Origin: Erythrobacteraceae bacterium CCH12-C2
Lineage (GTDB): Bacteria; Pseudomonadota; Alphaproteobacteria; Sphingomonadales; Sphingomonadaceae
Assembly: GCA_001556995.1 (NCBI GenBank)
Contig: LSKF01000068.1
Coordinates: 1-43,021 of the forward strand
Reading direction: 5' to 3'
Length of the DNA: 43,021 nucleotides
The notes beneath the pieces are model-generated. The model saw only the letters and a list, made by a program, of their open reading frames with translations, was not told the DNA's origin and searched no databases. Both the position numbers and the translations under genes were made by a program. Shown in pieces: positions 16,057 to 24,413 of this stretch. Within the stretch, counting starts at the first letter, position 1. Each line of letters opens with the position of its first letter.

Positions 16057-16640
16057 CGCTGATCCTTGCCAGCAAGAGCGCCTCGCGCCGGGCCATGCTC
16101 GATGCCGCTGGGGTGGTGTATCAAAGCATCCCTGCCGATATTGATGAGCGCGCGGTTGAAGCGGGTCTTGCTGGCGCTGCCCCTTCCGATGTGGCCGAAG
16201 CGCTGGCAGTGGCCAAGGCGGCCGCCGTCGCGGCGCTCCATCCGGGGGCGCTGGTGCTGGGGTCGGACTCGCTGGTGGTCTGCGCTGGGCGGCGGTTCGA
16301 CAAACCGTGTTCGGTGGAGGAAGCGGGCGAGCATCTGCGCTATTTCTCGGGCAAGGTGATGGAATTGCACAGCGCCGCTGCGCTGGTGAAGGACGGTGGG
16401 TGCCTCTGGAGCCATGCGAGCCTTGCGCGCCTTCATGTGCGCGACCTCAGCGAGGATTTCATCGCGCATTATCTGGGGCTCGAATGGCCCGCGATCGGCC
16501 AGACGGTTGGCGCCTTCCGGATTGAGGGGCCGGGGGTGCAGCTGTTTGACGCCATCGAGGGCGATCAGTTCACCGTGCTCGGAATGCCGCTGCTGCCGCT
16601 GCTTGGCGCGCTGCGGGAGGAAGGGGAGTTGCTGGCATGA
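16053..16640 (+). CDS. maf: Maf-like nucleoside triphosphate pyrophosphatase
   Basis: A 195-residue Maf/HAM1-superfamily protein. These enzymes hydrolyse non-canonical or modified nucleotides such as m7GTP, dTTP or UTP to monophosphates, a house-cleaning role. The N-terminal SKSASRRAMLDAAGV carries the conserved Ser-x-x-Arg-x-x-x-Leu motif, and VLGSDSLVV has the catalytic Asp. Which nucleotide it prefers cannot be told from sequence alone. It overlaps ppsR and aroE by four bases each. Confidence 0.93.
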   Translation: MTLILASKSASRRAMLDAAGVVYQSIPADIDERAVEAGLAGAAPSDVAEALAVAKAAAVAALHPGALVLGSDSLVVCAGRRFDKPCSVEEAGEHLRYFSGKVMELHSAAALVKDGGCLWSHASLARLHVRDLSEDFIAHYLGLEWPAIGQTVGAFRIEGPGVQLFDAIEGDQFTVLGMPLLPLLGALREEGELLA

Positions 16641-17494
16641 CCAAGCCCTATGCCGAGGTGATCGGCGATCCCATCGCGCAATCCAAGTCACCGAAAATCC
16701 ACAATTTCTGGCTCGCGAAACTCGGGATTGAAGCCGAATACCGCTCCTGTCATGTCCGCTCGGAGGACTTGGCCGAATACCTTGCCGCCCGCCGCGGCGA
16801 TCCCCTCTGGCGTGGGTGCAATGTCACCATGCCGCACAAGCAGGCGGTGATGCCGCTGCTCGACCGGATTGACCCGCCTGCCGACGCTATCGGTGCGGTC
16901 AACACGATCCTGCCGGGGGGCAAGGACGACCTGATCGGCACCAACACCGATGCGGCGGGCTTTCTCGAACCGCTCGCCGCCGACCTTGCGCAAACCCACT
17001 ATTTCCGCATGGCCCGCATCATGGGCACCGGCGGCGCGGCGCGGGCGATCATTGCGGCGCTGGCGGACAAGGGAATCACGCTGGTAGTGGCGGGCCGCGA
17101 TCCGGGCAAGGCGCGCGCGCTGCTCGATGAACTCGCGCCCAAGGGGGAGCATCATGCCATTCATATCGCCCACTTCGCCGATCCCACCGATTTCGCCTTC
17201 GACGACCGCGAGGGCTGCCTCGACCTGGTGATCAACGCCTCAAGCCTCGGGATGCAGGGCCAGCCGCCGCTCGCCTTCGACTGGAGTCATGCCCCGCCGG
17301 GGAGCATCGCTTATGACATCGTCACCGCCCCGCTCGATACGCCGTTCCTGCAGGGTGCGCGGGCCAAGGAGCACCGGGCCATCGATGGCCTGTCGATGCT
17401 GATCGGGCAGGCGGCGGCGGCGTTTGAGAAATTCTTTGGCCAACCCGCACCCCGCGAGCACGATACCGAATTGCGAGCGATCCTCACCGCATGA
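16637..17494 (+). CDS. aroE: Shikimate dehydrogenase
   Basis: A 285-residue NADPH-dependent enzyme that reduces 3-dehydroshikimate to shikimate in aromatic amino acid synthesis. The shikimate-binding SKSPKIHN is near the N-terminus. NVTMPHKQ holds the catalytic Lys, GTNTDAAGF holds the partner Asp, and GTGGAARAI is the nucleotide-binding loop. It overlaps maf and coaE by four bases each, so it sits in the middle of the coupled ppsR-maf-aroE-coaE unit. Confidence 0.96.
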   Translation: MTKPYAEVIGDPIAQSKSPKIHNFWLAKLGIEAEYRSCHVRSEDLAEYLAARRGDPLWRGCNVTMPHKQAVMPLLDRIDPPADAIGAVNTILPGGKDDLIGTNTDAAGFLEPLAADLAQTHYFRMARIMGTGGAARAIIAALADKGITLVVAGRDPGKARALLDELAPKGEHHAIHIAHFADPTDFAFDDREGCLDLVINASSLGMQGQPPLAFDWSHAPPGSIAYDIVTAPLDTPFLQGARAKEHRAIDGLSMLIGQAAAAFEKFFGQPAPREHDTELRAILTA

Positions 17495-18075
17495 CCCGCC
17501 CCAAGATCATCGGCCTCACTGGCTCTATCGGCATGGGCAAATCCACCGTCGCCAGCATGTTCGCCGAGGCCGGTATTCCCGTGTTCGATGCCGATGCCGA
17601 GGTGCGCGCGATGCAGGCTCCGGGGGGCGAACTCGTCCCGGCGATCGAGGCCGCCTTCCCCGGAACGACCGGCCCGGAAGGTGTCGATCGCGAGCGGCTT
17701 GGCGCGCAGGTCTTCGCCGACAAGGCGGCGCTCGCGCGGCTCGAAGCTATTGTCCACCCGGCGGTGGCAGCGAAACGCGCCGCCTTCCTCGCAAAGCACC
17801 ACGACAAGCGCGCCGTGGTGTTCGACATCCCGCTCTTGTTCGAGAAAGGCGGCCACGAAAGCGTCGATATGATTGTGGTCGTCTCTGCCCCCCATGATGT
17901 GCAGCGCGCCCGCGTGCTCGCGCGTCCCGGTATGACGCCTGAGAAATTCGACCATATTTTCAGCCTGCAACTCCACGATGCCGAGAAACGCACCCGCGCC
18001 GATCACGTGATAGACACCGGCACCAGCCTCGAAGAAACCCGCGCTCAGGTCGCTGCGCTGATTGCGTCATTTTGA
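17491..18075 (+). CDS. coaE: Dephospho-CoA kinase
   Basis: A 194-residue P-loop kinase catalysing the last step of coenzyme A synthesis. Walker A is GSIGMGKST, followed by FDADAEVRAM, whose aspartate is conserved. FDIPLLFEKGG and the lid region ARVLARPGMTPEKF are typical. It overlaps aroE by four bases and ends 49 bases before dnaQ. Confidence 0.96.
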   Translation: MTRPKIIGLTGSIGMGKSTVASMFAEAGIPVFDADAEVRAMQAPGGELVPAIEAAFPGTTGPEGVDRERLGAQVFADKAALARLEAIVHPAVAAKRAAFLAKHHDKRAVVFDIPLLFEKGGHESVDMIVVVSAPHDVQRARVLARPGMTPEKFDHIFSLQLHDAEKRTRADHVIDTGTSLEETRAQVAALIASF

Positions 18076-18124
18076 TTGCAAGCAACCCTTGCAAGCAGCG
18101 CGGCATGGGAGGATAGTCCTGCAA

Positions 18125-18826
18125 ATGCGTGAAGTGATCTTCGACACCGAAACCACCGGACTCGATCCCAAGACGGGGGACCGCATGGTGGAAATCGGCT
18201 GCATCGAAATGATCGACCGAGTCGAAACGGGCCGCACCTTCCACGCCTATTTCAATCCCGAACGCGACATGCCGCCCGAGGCTGAGCGGGTGCATGGGCT
18301 GAGCGCCGCGTTCCTTGCTACCAAGCCGAAGTTTACCGAAACGGCGGAGGAACTCCTCGCCTTCCTCGGCGATGCCCCGCTGGTTGCGCACAACGCCGGC
18401 TTCGATTTCGGCTTTCTCAACAACGAGCTCGAACGGATTGGCCGCGCGCCGATCAGCATGGAGCGGATGGTCGATACTGTCGCCATCGCGCGCAAGAAGC
18501 ATCCCGGGGCCAAGCTCAGCCTGGATGCGCTATGCACGCGCTATGGGATCGACCGTTCGCACCGGGTCAAGCACGGCGCGTTGCTCGATGCCGAGCTGCT
18601 CGCACAGGTCTATGTCGAACTCACCGGCGGGCGGCAGATCGGGCTGGGGTTGGCGGACGCCGCCGATACGCCCGGTGTTAGCCCCATCACCCCCAATGCG
18701 CCCTGGCATCGCCCCGCAAGCGACAAGCCTCGGCGCGAACCACGCCCCCATGCAGCCAGCCCGGAGGAGCTGGAGCGGCACCGCGCATTTATTGCCGGGA
18801 TCGAAAACGCGATCTGGAGCCGCTGA
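18125..18826 (+). CDS. dnaQ: DNA polymerase III epsilon subunit (3'-5' proofreading exonuclease)
   Basis: A 233-residue DEDDh exonuclease, the proofreading subunit of the replicative polymerase. Exo I is FDTETTG, Exo II is HNAGFDFGFLNNEL and Exo III is HGALLDAELLAQVY. I use ATG 18125 (MREVIFDTETTG) rather than an upstream start at 18062 that overlaps coaE; GGAGGA lies 11 bases before it. The C-terminal tail after about residue 175 is Pro-rich and contains the region expected to bind the alpha subunit. Gene order coaE-dnaQ near the origin is common in alphaproteobacteria. Confidence 0.95.
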   Translation: MREVIFDTETTGLDPKTGDRMVEIGCIEMIDRVETGRTFHAYFNPERDMPPEAERVHGLSAAFLATKPKFTETAEELLAFLGDAPLVAHNAGFDFGFLNNELERIGRAPISMERMVDTVAIARKKHPGAKLSLDALCTRYGIDRSHRVKHGALLDAELLAQVYVELTGGRQIGLGLADAADTPGVSPITPNAPWHRPASDKPRREPRPHAASPEELERHRAFIAGIENAIWSR

Positions 18827-18885
18827 CCCAGCGATGCCTCCAGCACACATTGGGATCCTCATCAGGACGGGAGGACTAAGTTATT

Positions 18886-19452
18886 ATGGATATTCGGATT
18901 TCAGGCCACCAGATGGACACCGGGGCAGCCCTGCAGGAACATGCAGCCGAGCGGCTTGGCGGGGTTGTGGGCAAGTATTTTGACCGTGCGCTGTCCTCCC
19001 ATGTGACCTTCGGCAAGGCGCCTGCCGGGGCCTTTACCTGCGATATCGTCACCCATGTGATGCAGGGCCTGATCCTCAAGGCGCAAGGTTCGGCGCCCGA
19101 TGCGCATATCGCGCTCGATGATGCCGCAGCGAAGATCGACAAGCAGCTGCGCCGCTACAAGCGCCGCCTGACCGATCGCCACGAACAGGCCAATCACTCG
19201 CGCGCCGAAGAAGAGGCCGCGTACACCATCTTCGTCGTCGAAGAGGACGAAGAAGAAGAGGTCGTCGCCGATGCCCCGCTCGTCATCGCCGAGACGCGGG
19301 TGGACATCCCTACCGCTACGGTTGCCGATGCGGTGATGCTCATGGACCTGCGCAACACCGGGGCGCTGTTTTTCAAAAACGCTGGCACGGGAAGGCATAA
19401 TATGGTTTATCGGCGGGCCGATGGTTCGATCGGTTGGGTCGAACCGAGATAG
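18886..19452 (+). CDS. hpf: Ribosome hibernation promoting factor, long form
   Basis: A 188-residue long-type HPF that dimerises 70S ribosomes into inactive 100S particles during starvation. The N-terminal S30AE domain spans about residues 1-100 (MDIRISGHQMDTGAAL to KIDKQLRRYKRRL). An acidic linker follows (EEDEEEEVVADA). The C-terminal dimerisation domain ends with NMVYRRADGSIGWVEPR. It starts at ATG 18886 behind GGGAGGAC. The ptsN gene follows, a standard pairing, though the usual rpoN is absent here. Confidence 0.95.
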   Translation: MDIRISGHQMDTGAALQEHAAERLGGVVGKYFDRALSSHVTFGKAPAGAFTCDIVTHVMQGLILKAQGSAPDAHIALDDAAAKIDKQLRRYKRRLTDRHEQANHSRAEEEAAYTIFVVEEDEEEEVVADAPLVIAETRVDIPTATVADAVMLMDLRNTGALFFKNAGTGRHNMVYRRADGSIGWVEPR

Positions 19453-19613
19453 GAACCGGTTCTGCCATTTTCGTGCCGGAAATGGCTGTCATCTTAAGGT
19501 TCAGGCGGCTTGTGCAGGGGGGCCTCGCCGCCCCGGAACTTGGGGAGCTTCGATCGCGCTCCGGTCCGGTAATTCGCCAAATGCAGGCGTTGAATATCGG
19601 GATCTATTTCAAC

Positions 19614-20075
19614 ATGACCGTCAACCTCGCACTCTCCCCGCAGGCTATCCTGTTCGCCCGGATCGATACCAAACCCAAGGTGCTCGCCAGCACCGCGCAG
19701 TTGCTCGCCGATGCCTATGGGCTTGATGGGGTTGAGGTGCTCGAAAATCTTGAGGCGCGGGAAGCGCTCGGCAGCACCGGGTTCGGGCGTGGGGTGGCGA
19801 TCCCACATTGCCGTTCGAAGGACATCCGCCGCCCGTCGCTGGCGCTAATCCGGCTGGATGCGCCCATCGATTTTGCTGCGGCCGATGCGCGGCCAGTGTC
19901 GCTGGTGTGCGGCTTGGTCTCACCGGAGAATGCCGGGGCGACCCATCTTCACGCGCTGGCGGCGATTTCGCGGCTGACCCGCGATGAAACGATGATGCAG
20001 ATGCTGGCCGATGCGCCCGATACCGACGCAGCTTATGCTCTGCTGACCAACCAATTCCTGCGCGATGCCGCCTGA
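19614..20075 (+). CDS. ptsN: PTS IIA-like nitrogen-regulatory protein PtsN
   Basis: A 153-residue EIIA-Ntr protein, the end point of the nitrogen-related phosphotransfer chain that tunes potassium, nitrogen and stress responses. The phosphorylated histidine is in GVAIPHCRS. I choose ATG 19614 (MTVNLALSPQAIL) for its fit to family length. The frame stays open to 19434, overlapping hpf, and ATG 19581 is a reasonable alternative because neither ribosome site is strong. It overlaps the next gene by 11 bases. Confidence 0.9.
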   Translation: MTVNLALSPQAILFARIDTKPKVLASTAQLLADAYGLDGVEVLENLEAREALGSTGFGRGVAIPHCRSKDIRRPSLALIRLDAPIDFAAADARPVSLVCGLVSPENAGATHLHALAAISRLTRDETMMQMLADAPDTDAAYALLTNQFLRDAA

Positions 20076-20571
20076 GCTTAAGCCCGTTGCCATGCCCGGA
20101 AGCGCGCCTGCCACCGGGGCAGACCAACATTACCGCGCGCTCGAACGGCTCTATGTCTCCGCGCCGATCAACCGCAAGTTTGCCTCTGCTTTGGAAATTC
20201 CGGCGGAGGGATTGTCTCGGCTGACCTTCACCGTGACGCCCGAAGATTACCATGCGGCAGGCGCGGCGCACGGGACGATCTACTTCAAGATGCTCGATGA
20301 TGCCGCCTTCTATGCGGCCAACACACTGGTGACCGATCGCTTCCTCCTCACCACCAGCTTCAACCTCCATTTCAGCAAGCCGGTGCGCGCTGGAACCGTC
20401 ACCGCCGAAGGTCGCTGGGTCAGCGGACGGCGGCGGGTGTTCGTCGCCGAGGCGCGGCTGGTGGATGACGAGGGCGACGAAATCGGTCGCGGCACCGGCA
20501 CTTTCATGCGCTCGCGCATCGCGCTCTCCAGCTTGCCGGGCTACGCAGCGGGCGGGGCCGTAGGGCTCTAG
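20065..20571 (+). CDS. PaaI-type hotdog-fold thioesterase
   Basis: A 168-residue acyl-CoA thioesterase-like protein. The hotdog fold is indicated by HGTIYFKMLDDAAFYAAN (active-site helix) and SFNLHFSKPVRAGTVTAEGR. The substrate is unknown. The start is ATG 20065, overlapping ptsN; ATG 20092 is an alternative that would shorten a non-conserved N-terminus. It is 12 bases from the DUF1491 gene downstream. Confidence 0.87.
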   Translation: MPPELKPVAMPGSAPATGADQHYRALERLYVSAPINRKFASALEIPAEGLSRLTFTVTPEDYHAAGAAHGTIYFKMLDDAAFYAANTLVTDRFLLTTSFNLHFSKPVRAGTVTAEGRWVSGRRRVFVAEARLVDDEGDEIGRGTGTFMRSRIALSSLPGYAAGGAVGL

Positions 20572-20583
20572 GGCGGTGCGGCG

Positions 20584-20925
20584 GTGACCACGAGGCTGCC
20601 CGCGCATCTTGAGGCGGCGGCGATTGTGCGACTGGCCGAAGCGCAGGGCGGCTTCGCCACAGTGTTGGCCAAGGGCGAGCGCGATGCTGGGACGATCCTG
20701 CTTGTAACGCAATATCGCGGCGGTGCGGCGACGCTTTACGAAAGGATGCCCGGGCTCGATGGTTCGCGATCGTTTATTGCTGCAAAGCGGGAAGACTCTG
20801 AAAACATACAGGAATTCTCCGAATACTGCGCGCGCAGACGCCAGCAGGACCCCGATATCTGGCTGATTGAGGTGGATATCGCGGATCCCGAACGCTTCAT
20901 CGCGCAATTCGCCGATCGTGCTTGA
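20584..20925 (+). CDS. DUF1491 family protein
   Basis: A 113-residue protein of the alphaproteobacterial DUF1491 family: TTRLPAHLEAAAIVRLAEAQ at the N-terminus, then GTILLVTQYRGGAATLYER and IWLIEVDIADPERFIAQF. It has no signal peptide or membrane segment. The function is unknown. It starts at GTG 20584, close behind the thioesterase gene, and probably belongs to the same transcript. The following 193 bases to the SleB-type gene contain nothing I can assign. Confidence 0.85.
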   Translation: MTTRLPAHLEAAAIVRLAEAQGGFATVLAKGERDAGTILLVTQYRGGAATLYERMPGLDGSRSFIAAKREDSENIQEFSEYCARRRQQDPDIWLIEVDIADPERFIAQFADRA

Positions 20926-21118
20926 CCCTGCCGGGCGCGGCGATAATGGCCCGCGCACTTCTTCGCGCAGGCTGGCAGGACGGCAATTCGGCCGTATCGA
21001 CCAGCACGCAGACGGGGAGCGGCCGGCAGGCTTTTTGAAACCCTCCACAATCCGTGATGATTTGGACAAGGGCTTCCACCTGCGACGGAGCGCGCTCACC
21101 GCCTAATTTGTTGAGTTC

Positions 21119-21769
21119 ATGAGTCGCAAGACCGTTTCAATTGCTGCGATCGCCGCTGTGGCCTTCGCAACCACCCTGTTTCCCAGCGGTCAGACCGCTG
21201 CTGCGCTGGCCCAGGCCGCACAAGGGGGCACCAATGATCAGATGACGGCCCTCGCGCCGACCGAGCTGGTCCCCGAAACCATCACCTATGTTGCCGAAGA
21301 AGTGGTGCAGCCGCTTCCCGCGCCTGAGGCCCCGGCTGTGCTGACCGAAGCCGGTTCGCTGACCGAACTGATCGGGATGATCGATACCGCCGCTCCGATG
21401 ACCGAAGAGATGCGCTGCCTTGCTGGCGCGGTCTATTTCGAAGCGCGCGGCGAGCCGCTGGCGGGCCAATTGGCAGTCGCCGAGGTGATCATCAACCGCA
21501 CCGAAGACGGCCGTTTTCCCAAGAGCTATTGCGGCGTTGTCGCCCAGCGGGGGCAATTCTCCTTCATGCGCGGCAGCCGGATGCCCGCGATCCAAACCGG
21601 CTCAGCCGCTTGGGAGCGCGCGATTGCGGTGGCCCAGATTGCGCACAAGGGCCTGTGGGAATCGCCAGCGGGTGACGCGGTGTTCTTCCACGCGAAGTAT
21701 GTCCGCCCGAGCTGGAGCCAGCGCAAGACGCGCCTCGCCCAGATCGACACGCATATTTTTTACAGGTGA
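21119..21769 (+). CDS. SleB-type cell wall hydrolase
   Basis: A 216-residue exported protein with a signal peptide (residues 1 to about 31, ending near ALAQA) and a C-terminal hydrolase domain of the SleB/CwlJ family (about residues 95-216). The catalytic glutamate is likely in LAGAVYFEARGEPLAGQLAV; VIINRTEDGRFP, SYCGVVAQRGQFSFM and FFHAKYVRPSW are typical. It is expected to cut peptidoglycan in the periplasm during wall remodelling. A GC-rich palindrome starts nine bases after the stop. Confidence 0.92.
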   Translation: MSRKTVSIAAIAAVAFATTLFPSGQTAAALAQAAQGGTNDQMTALAPTELVPETITYVAEEVVQPLPAPEAPAVLTEAGSLTELIGMIDTAAPMTEEMRCLAGAVYFEARGEPLAGQLAVAEVIINRTEDGRFPKSYCGVVAQRGQFSFMRGSRMPAIQTGSAAWERAIAVAQIAHKGLWESPAGDAVFFHAKYVRPSWSQRKTRLAQIDTHIFYR

Positions 21770-21778
21770 TCCTTTGCC

Positions 21779-21813
21779 CCCCTCCCCGTGGGGAGGGGTT
21801 GGGGGTGGGGGTT
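21779..21813. repeat. GC-rich palindromic repeat, copy A
   Basis: A 9-bp perfect stem (21779-21787 with 21790-21798, two-base loop) is followed by a TTGGGGGTGGGGGTT tail. The same 35-base unit occurs inverted at 40591-40625 with two differences, so this is a dispersed REP-like element. It starts nine bases after the SleB-type gene's stop and may also act as a 3' hairpin for that gene. Confidence 0.85.
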
Positions 21814-21838
21814 CCTCCGTCCCATAGGGCAGACCCCT

Positions 21839-22633
21839 TTAGCCCCGCAACCGAACCCACACCGGCGCGTGATCGCTCGCTTTCTCGCGTCCGCGATGCG
21901 CCTTGTCGACGCCGCAGGCTTCAAGCCGGTCGGCGCACTCGGGTGAGAGCAGGATGTGGTCGATGCGAAAGCCATGGTCGCGTTGCCATGCGCCCGCCTG
22001 ATAGTCCCAATAGGTCCACACCCCGCCGCGCGGGTTGTGCGTGCGGATCGCATCGGTCCACCCGTCCGCGAGCATCCGGCCATAGGCGCTACGCGATTCG
22101 GGCTGCATCAGCGCGTCATCGGCCATGGCTTTGACGGACCACACGTCGTCATCCTCCGGGATGACGTTGAAATCGCCTAGGACCACGGCGGGAACTTCTT
22201 CCGCCCAGATCGCCGCCATGCGGGCGCGCAGGGCCTCCATCCATGCCAGCTTGTAAGTGAATTTCGGCCCTGGATGGGGGTTGCCGTTGGGCAGGTAAAG
22301 GCAGGCGATACGCACGCCTGAGACATCGGCCTCAAGATAGCGGGCCTGCTCACCCTCGCCCTCGTTCGGCCCGTCGATCCCCAGCCCGCGCCGCACTTCG
22401 GTGAGGGTATAGCCCGCGCGGGTGTCGACCAGAATGGCGACCCCGTTGAAGCTCTTCTGCCCGTGCCAGATCGCGGAATAGCCCATCGCTTCGATGTCGG
22501 CGGCGGGGAAGCCCTCGTCCTGCGACTTGATCTCTTGCAGGCAGGCGACCGCGGGGCGGGTTTCTTCCAGCCATTCGAGAAGGCGCGGCAGGCGTGCCTT
22601 GATGCCGTTGATGTTGAAGGTGGCGATTTTCAT
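21839..22633 (-). CDS. xthA: Exodeoxyribonuclease III
   Basis: A 264-residue AP endonuclease/3'-5' exonuclease of the ExoIII family for base excision repair. The metal-binding glutamate is in VACLQEIKSQ, GDFNVIPEDDDVW gives the Asp/Asn pair, and SDHAPVWVRL gives the terminal Asp-His. It starts at ATG 22633 with MKIATFNINGIKARLPR, the family N-terminus. It lies downstream of the A-type Fe-S carrier gene, separated by a palindromic repeat. Confidence 0.96.
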   Translation of the reverse strand: MKIATFNINGIKARLPRLLEWLEETRPAVACLQEIKSQDEGFPAADIEAMGYSAIWHGQKSFNGVAILVDTRAGYTLTEVRRGLGIDGPNEGEGEQARYLEADVSGVRIACLYLPNGNPHPGPKFTYKLAWMEALRARMAAIWAEEVPAVVLGDFNVIPEDDDVWSVKAMADDALMQPESRSAYGRMLADGWTDAIRTHNPRGGVWTYWDYQAGAWQRDHGFRIDHILLSPECADRLEACGVDKAHRGREKASDHAPVWVRLRG

Positions 22634-22640
22634 TTTGTTT

Positions 22641-22732
22641 CCGTTCGGGCTGAGCCTGTCTAAGCCCTGCCCTTCTTCTTCATTCGAAGGCTAGAAGAAA
22701 GTGCAGCCCTTCGACAAGCTCAGGGCGAACGG
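22641..22732. repeat. Long imperfect palindromic repeat between xthA and erpA-like gene
   Basis: The outer arms 22641-22670 and 22703-22732 match at 24 of 30 positions when inverted; the inner part also pairs (CTTCTTC with GAAGAAA). Sequences close to CCTTCGACAAGCTCAGGGCGAAC recur in intergenic regions of many proteobacterial genomes, so this is a dispersed palindrome. It lies eight bases past the stop of the Fe-S carrier gene and just upstream of xthA. Confidence 0.8.
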
Positions 22733-22740
22733 ACTTATCC

Positions 22741-23073
22741 CTAAATCCCGAAACTCGCCCCGCAGCCGCATCCGGCCGCGGCCTGCGGATTTTCGACCTT
22801 GAACGCCGCGCCGCCGAGCGACTCGACAAAATCGACCGTGCTCCCGGCGATCAGATCGAGGCTCATCGGATCAACCACCAACTTGACACCGTCGGTCTCG
22901 GAGATGCTGTCATCAGCCTCGGGCGCGTCGGCGAGGTCGAACTTGTACTGGAAGCCCGAGCACCCACCCCCTTCAACTGCCAGCCGCAGGATCGCCGGGC
23001 GTGATTGCTTCGACGCGATGAAGGCCACGCGCTTGGCGGCGGACGGGGTGAGGATCAGGGGCTGCGCGGTCAT
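22741..23073 (-). CDS. erpA: A-type iron-sulfur cluster carrier (HesB/IscA/ErpA family)
   Basis: A 110-residue A-type scaffold/carrier that passes Fe-S clusters to target enzymes. The three conserved cysteines are in GGGCSGFQYKF and near the end in GCGCGASFGI. SLGGAAFKVENPQA matches the family. Whether it should be called ErpA or another A-type carrier needs phylogeny. It lies 39 bases downstream of the CBS-domain gene on the same strand. Confidence 0.9.
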   Translation of the reverse strand: MTAQPLILTPSAAKRVAFIASKQSRPAILRLAVEGGGCSGFQYKFDLADAPEADDSISETDGVKLVVDPMSLDLIAGSTVDFVESLGGAAFKVENPQAAAGCGCGASFGI

Positions 23074-23112
23074 GGGTCTAATTTAGGGGGCGCGGAGGCG
23101 ATCCTCAAGCGG

Positions 23113-23544
23113 TCACACCGCCTGAATGTAGTTCCGCAGCGCCTCGGCCTCGTGCTGCACCTCGTCCATCTTGCGCTTCACGAGATCGCCGATCGAGATG
23201 AAGGCGATGAGCTGGCCGTTCTCGACCACCGGAAAGTGGCGGAACCGGCGGCGGGTCATCATGCTCAGCGCTTCGTCGATGGTGGTTGCGGGCTCGACCG
23301 TGATGGCGGGCGAGGTCATGATCTCCTCAACCCGACAATCGAGGCATTCGCGCCCGCGATCAGCGAGGCGGTAGATCACATCGCGTTCGGACACGATCCC
23401 GACAACCTTGCCCTCGCGCAGCACTGGCAAGGCGCCGATCCGCCGGGTAGCGAGCGTGCTGACCACCTCGGTCACCGGGGTCGAAACGTCGCAGGCGATG
23501 ATGTCGGATTGGGTCCGCTGGGCGATAATGCTGGCAATGTTCAT
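23113..23544 (-). CDS. Tandem CBS-domain protein
   Basis: A 143-residue cytoplasmic protein made of two CBS domains (about residues 10-60 and 73-125), a module that senses adenine nucleotides. It resembles stand-alone CBS proteins of the HRP1 type. GALPVLREGKVVGIVSERDVIYRL and FRHFPVVENGQLIAFISIGDLVKR are the two repeat ends. I start it at ATG 23544 (MNIASIIAQR); the open frame extends 570 bases further but overlaps the divergent membrane-protein gene. The partner is unknown. Confidence 0.9.
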   Translation of the reverse strand: MNIASIIAQRTQSDIIACDVSTPVTEVVSTLATRRIGALPVLREGKVVGIVSERDVIYRLADRGRECLDCRVEEIMTSPAITVEPATTIDEALSMMTRRRFRHFPVVENGQLIAFISIGDLVKRKMDEVQHEAEALRNYIQAV

Positions 23545-23691
23545 GGCCGACTCCCTCACTCTCACAGGCAAGGTGCCATCATTGCGGTGAAAAAGCGAAT
23601 CCGGCCCGCATTGGTAGTTGCAGCGCTGGAATGCACCCTTGCACCCTTTGCGCGTTGCAATGCCGAGGCTTGCGCGCCATGGCGGCACCTT

Positions 23692-24003
23692 ATGGCCCGC
23701 AAATCCCCCCTCGATGATCCCGTGAATGCCGCTCATGCCTGGGCGCGCTATCGCCAGATCATGAAGCTGCTGTTGGCGGCGACTGTGCTGGTGGTGGCCC
23801 TGGCGATGGGGCTGCTGTTCGCCTACAACGGCATGATTTCGGTGCATTTCTACATTGCGGTGGCGCTGGGAATCAGCCTGACGATGCTGCTCGGCGGGGG
23901 TTTGATGGGGCTGGTGTTCCTCAGCAATGGCACCGGGCACGACGAATCGGTCGACAACCAGATGCCGAGCCGCGACGAGTTCTGGTCGCCCAAGGACGAT
24001 TAG
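23692..24003 (+). CDS. Small two-TM membrane protein
   Basis: A 103-residue protein with two hydrophobic helices (about residues 25-47 and 51-78: [20 protein letters not shown] and [18 protein letters not shown]) and a polar C-terminus ending [12 protein letters not shown] use ATG 23692. The function is unknown; similar short proteins are common in Sphingomonadales. It diverges from the CBS-domain gene over a 147-base gap, and its stop overlaps that of the convergent 2Fe-2S gene by four bases (TTAG). Confidence 0.75.
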   Translation: MARKSPLDDPVNAAHAWARYRQIMKLLLAATVLVVALAMGLLFAYNGMISVHFYIAVALGISLTMLLGGGLMGLVFLSNGTGHDESVDNQMPSRDEFWSPKDD

Positions 24004-24413
24004 GCTGGCGTGAGGCGAAAATCCTCGACCGGCACGCCGCCCACCAGATGCTCCTGAATGATCCGCTCCAGCACTGCGGGCGAGAAGGAGTGATACCACA
24101 CCCCATCCGGCCACACGACCGCGACTGGGCCGGCGGCGCAGAGCTGGAGGCAGTCCGCCTTCGAACGCTGCACCCCGCCCCCCGCGCCGCGATTGCTCTC
24201 ATCGGTCCGCTGCGGGCCGACAAGACCCAGCTCCTTGAGGCGCGACTTGAGGAAGCTCCAAGCCTCCTCCCCTTCCTTGCGCGAGCAGCATTTCTGCTTT
24301 TCCGATAAGGCGCAGAGCATGATGTGTCGCTGGATCGCGGTGCCCTTGGCCGGGTCGCCGAAATGCCGGGCAAGGTTGGTCTGAGCGCAGAGCAGCTCCT
24401 CGTCGCGGCTCAT
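24000..24413 (-). CDS. Thioredoxin-like [2Fe-2S] ferredoxin domain protein
   Basis: A 137-residue protein of the thioredoxin-like 2Fe-2S ferredoxin family. Candidate ligands are the cysteines in [18 protein letters not shown] and [22 protein letters not shown]. It probably acts as a small electron carrier. The start is ATG 24413, which overlaps the stop of the peptidase gene as ATGA, so the two are coupled despite having no obvious common function. Confidence 0.87.
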   Translation of the reverse strand: MSRDEELLCAQTNLARHFGDPAKGTAIQRHIMLCALSEKQKCCSRKEGEEAWSFLKSRLKELGLVGPQRTDESNRGAGGGVQRSKADCLQLCAAGPVAVVWPDGVWYHSFSPAVLERIIQEHLVGGVPVEDFRLTPA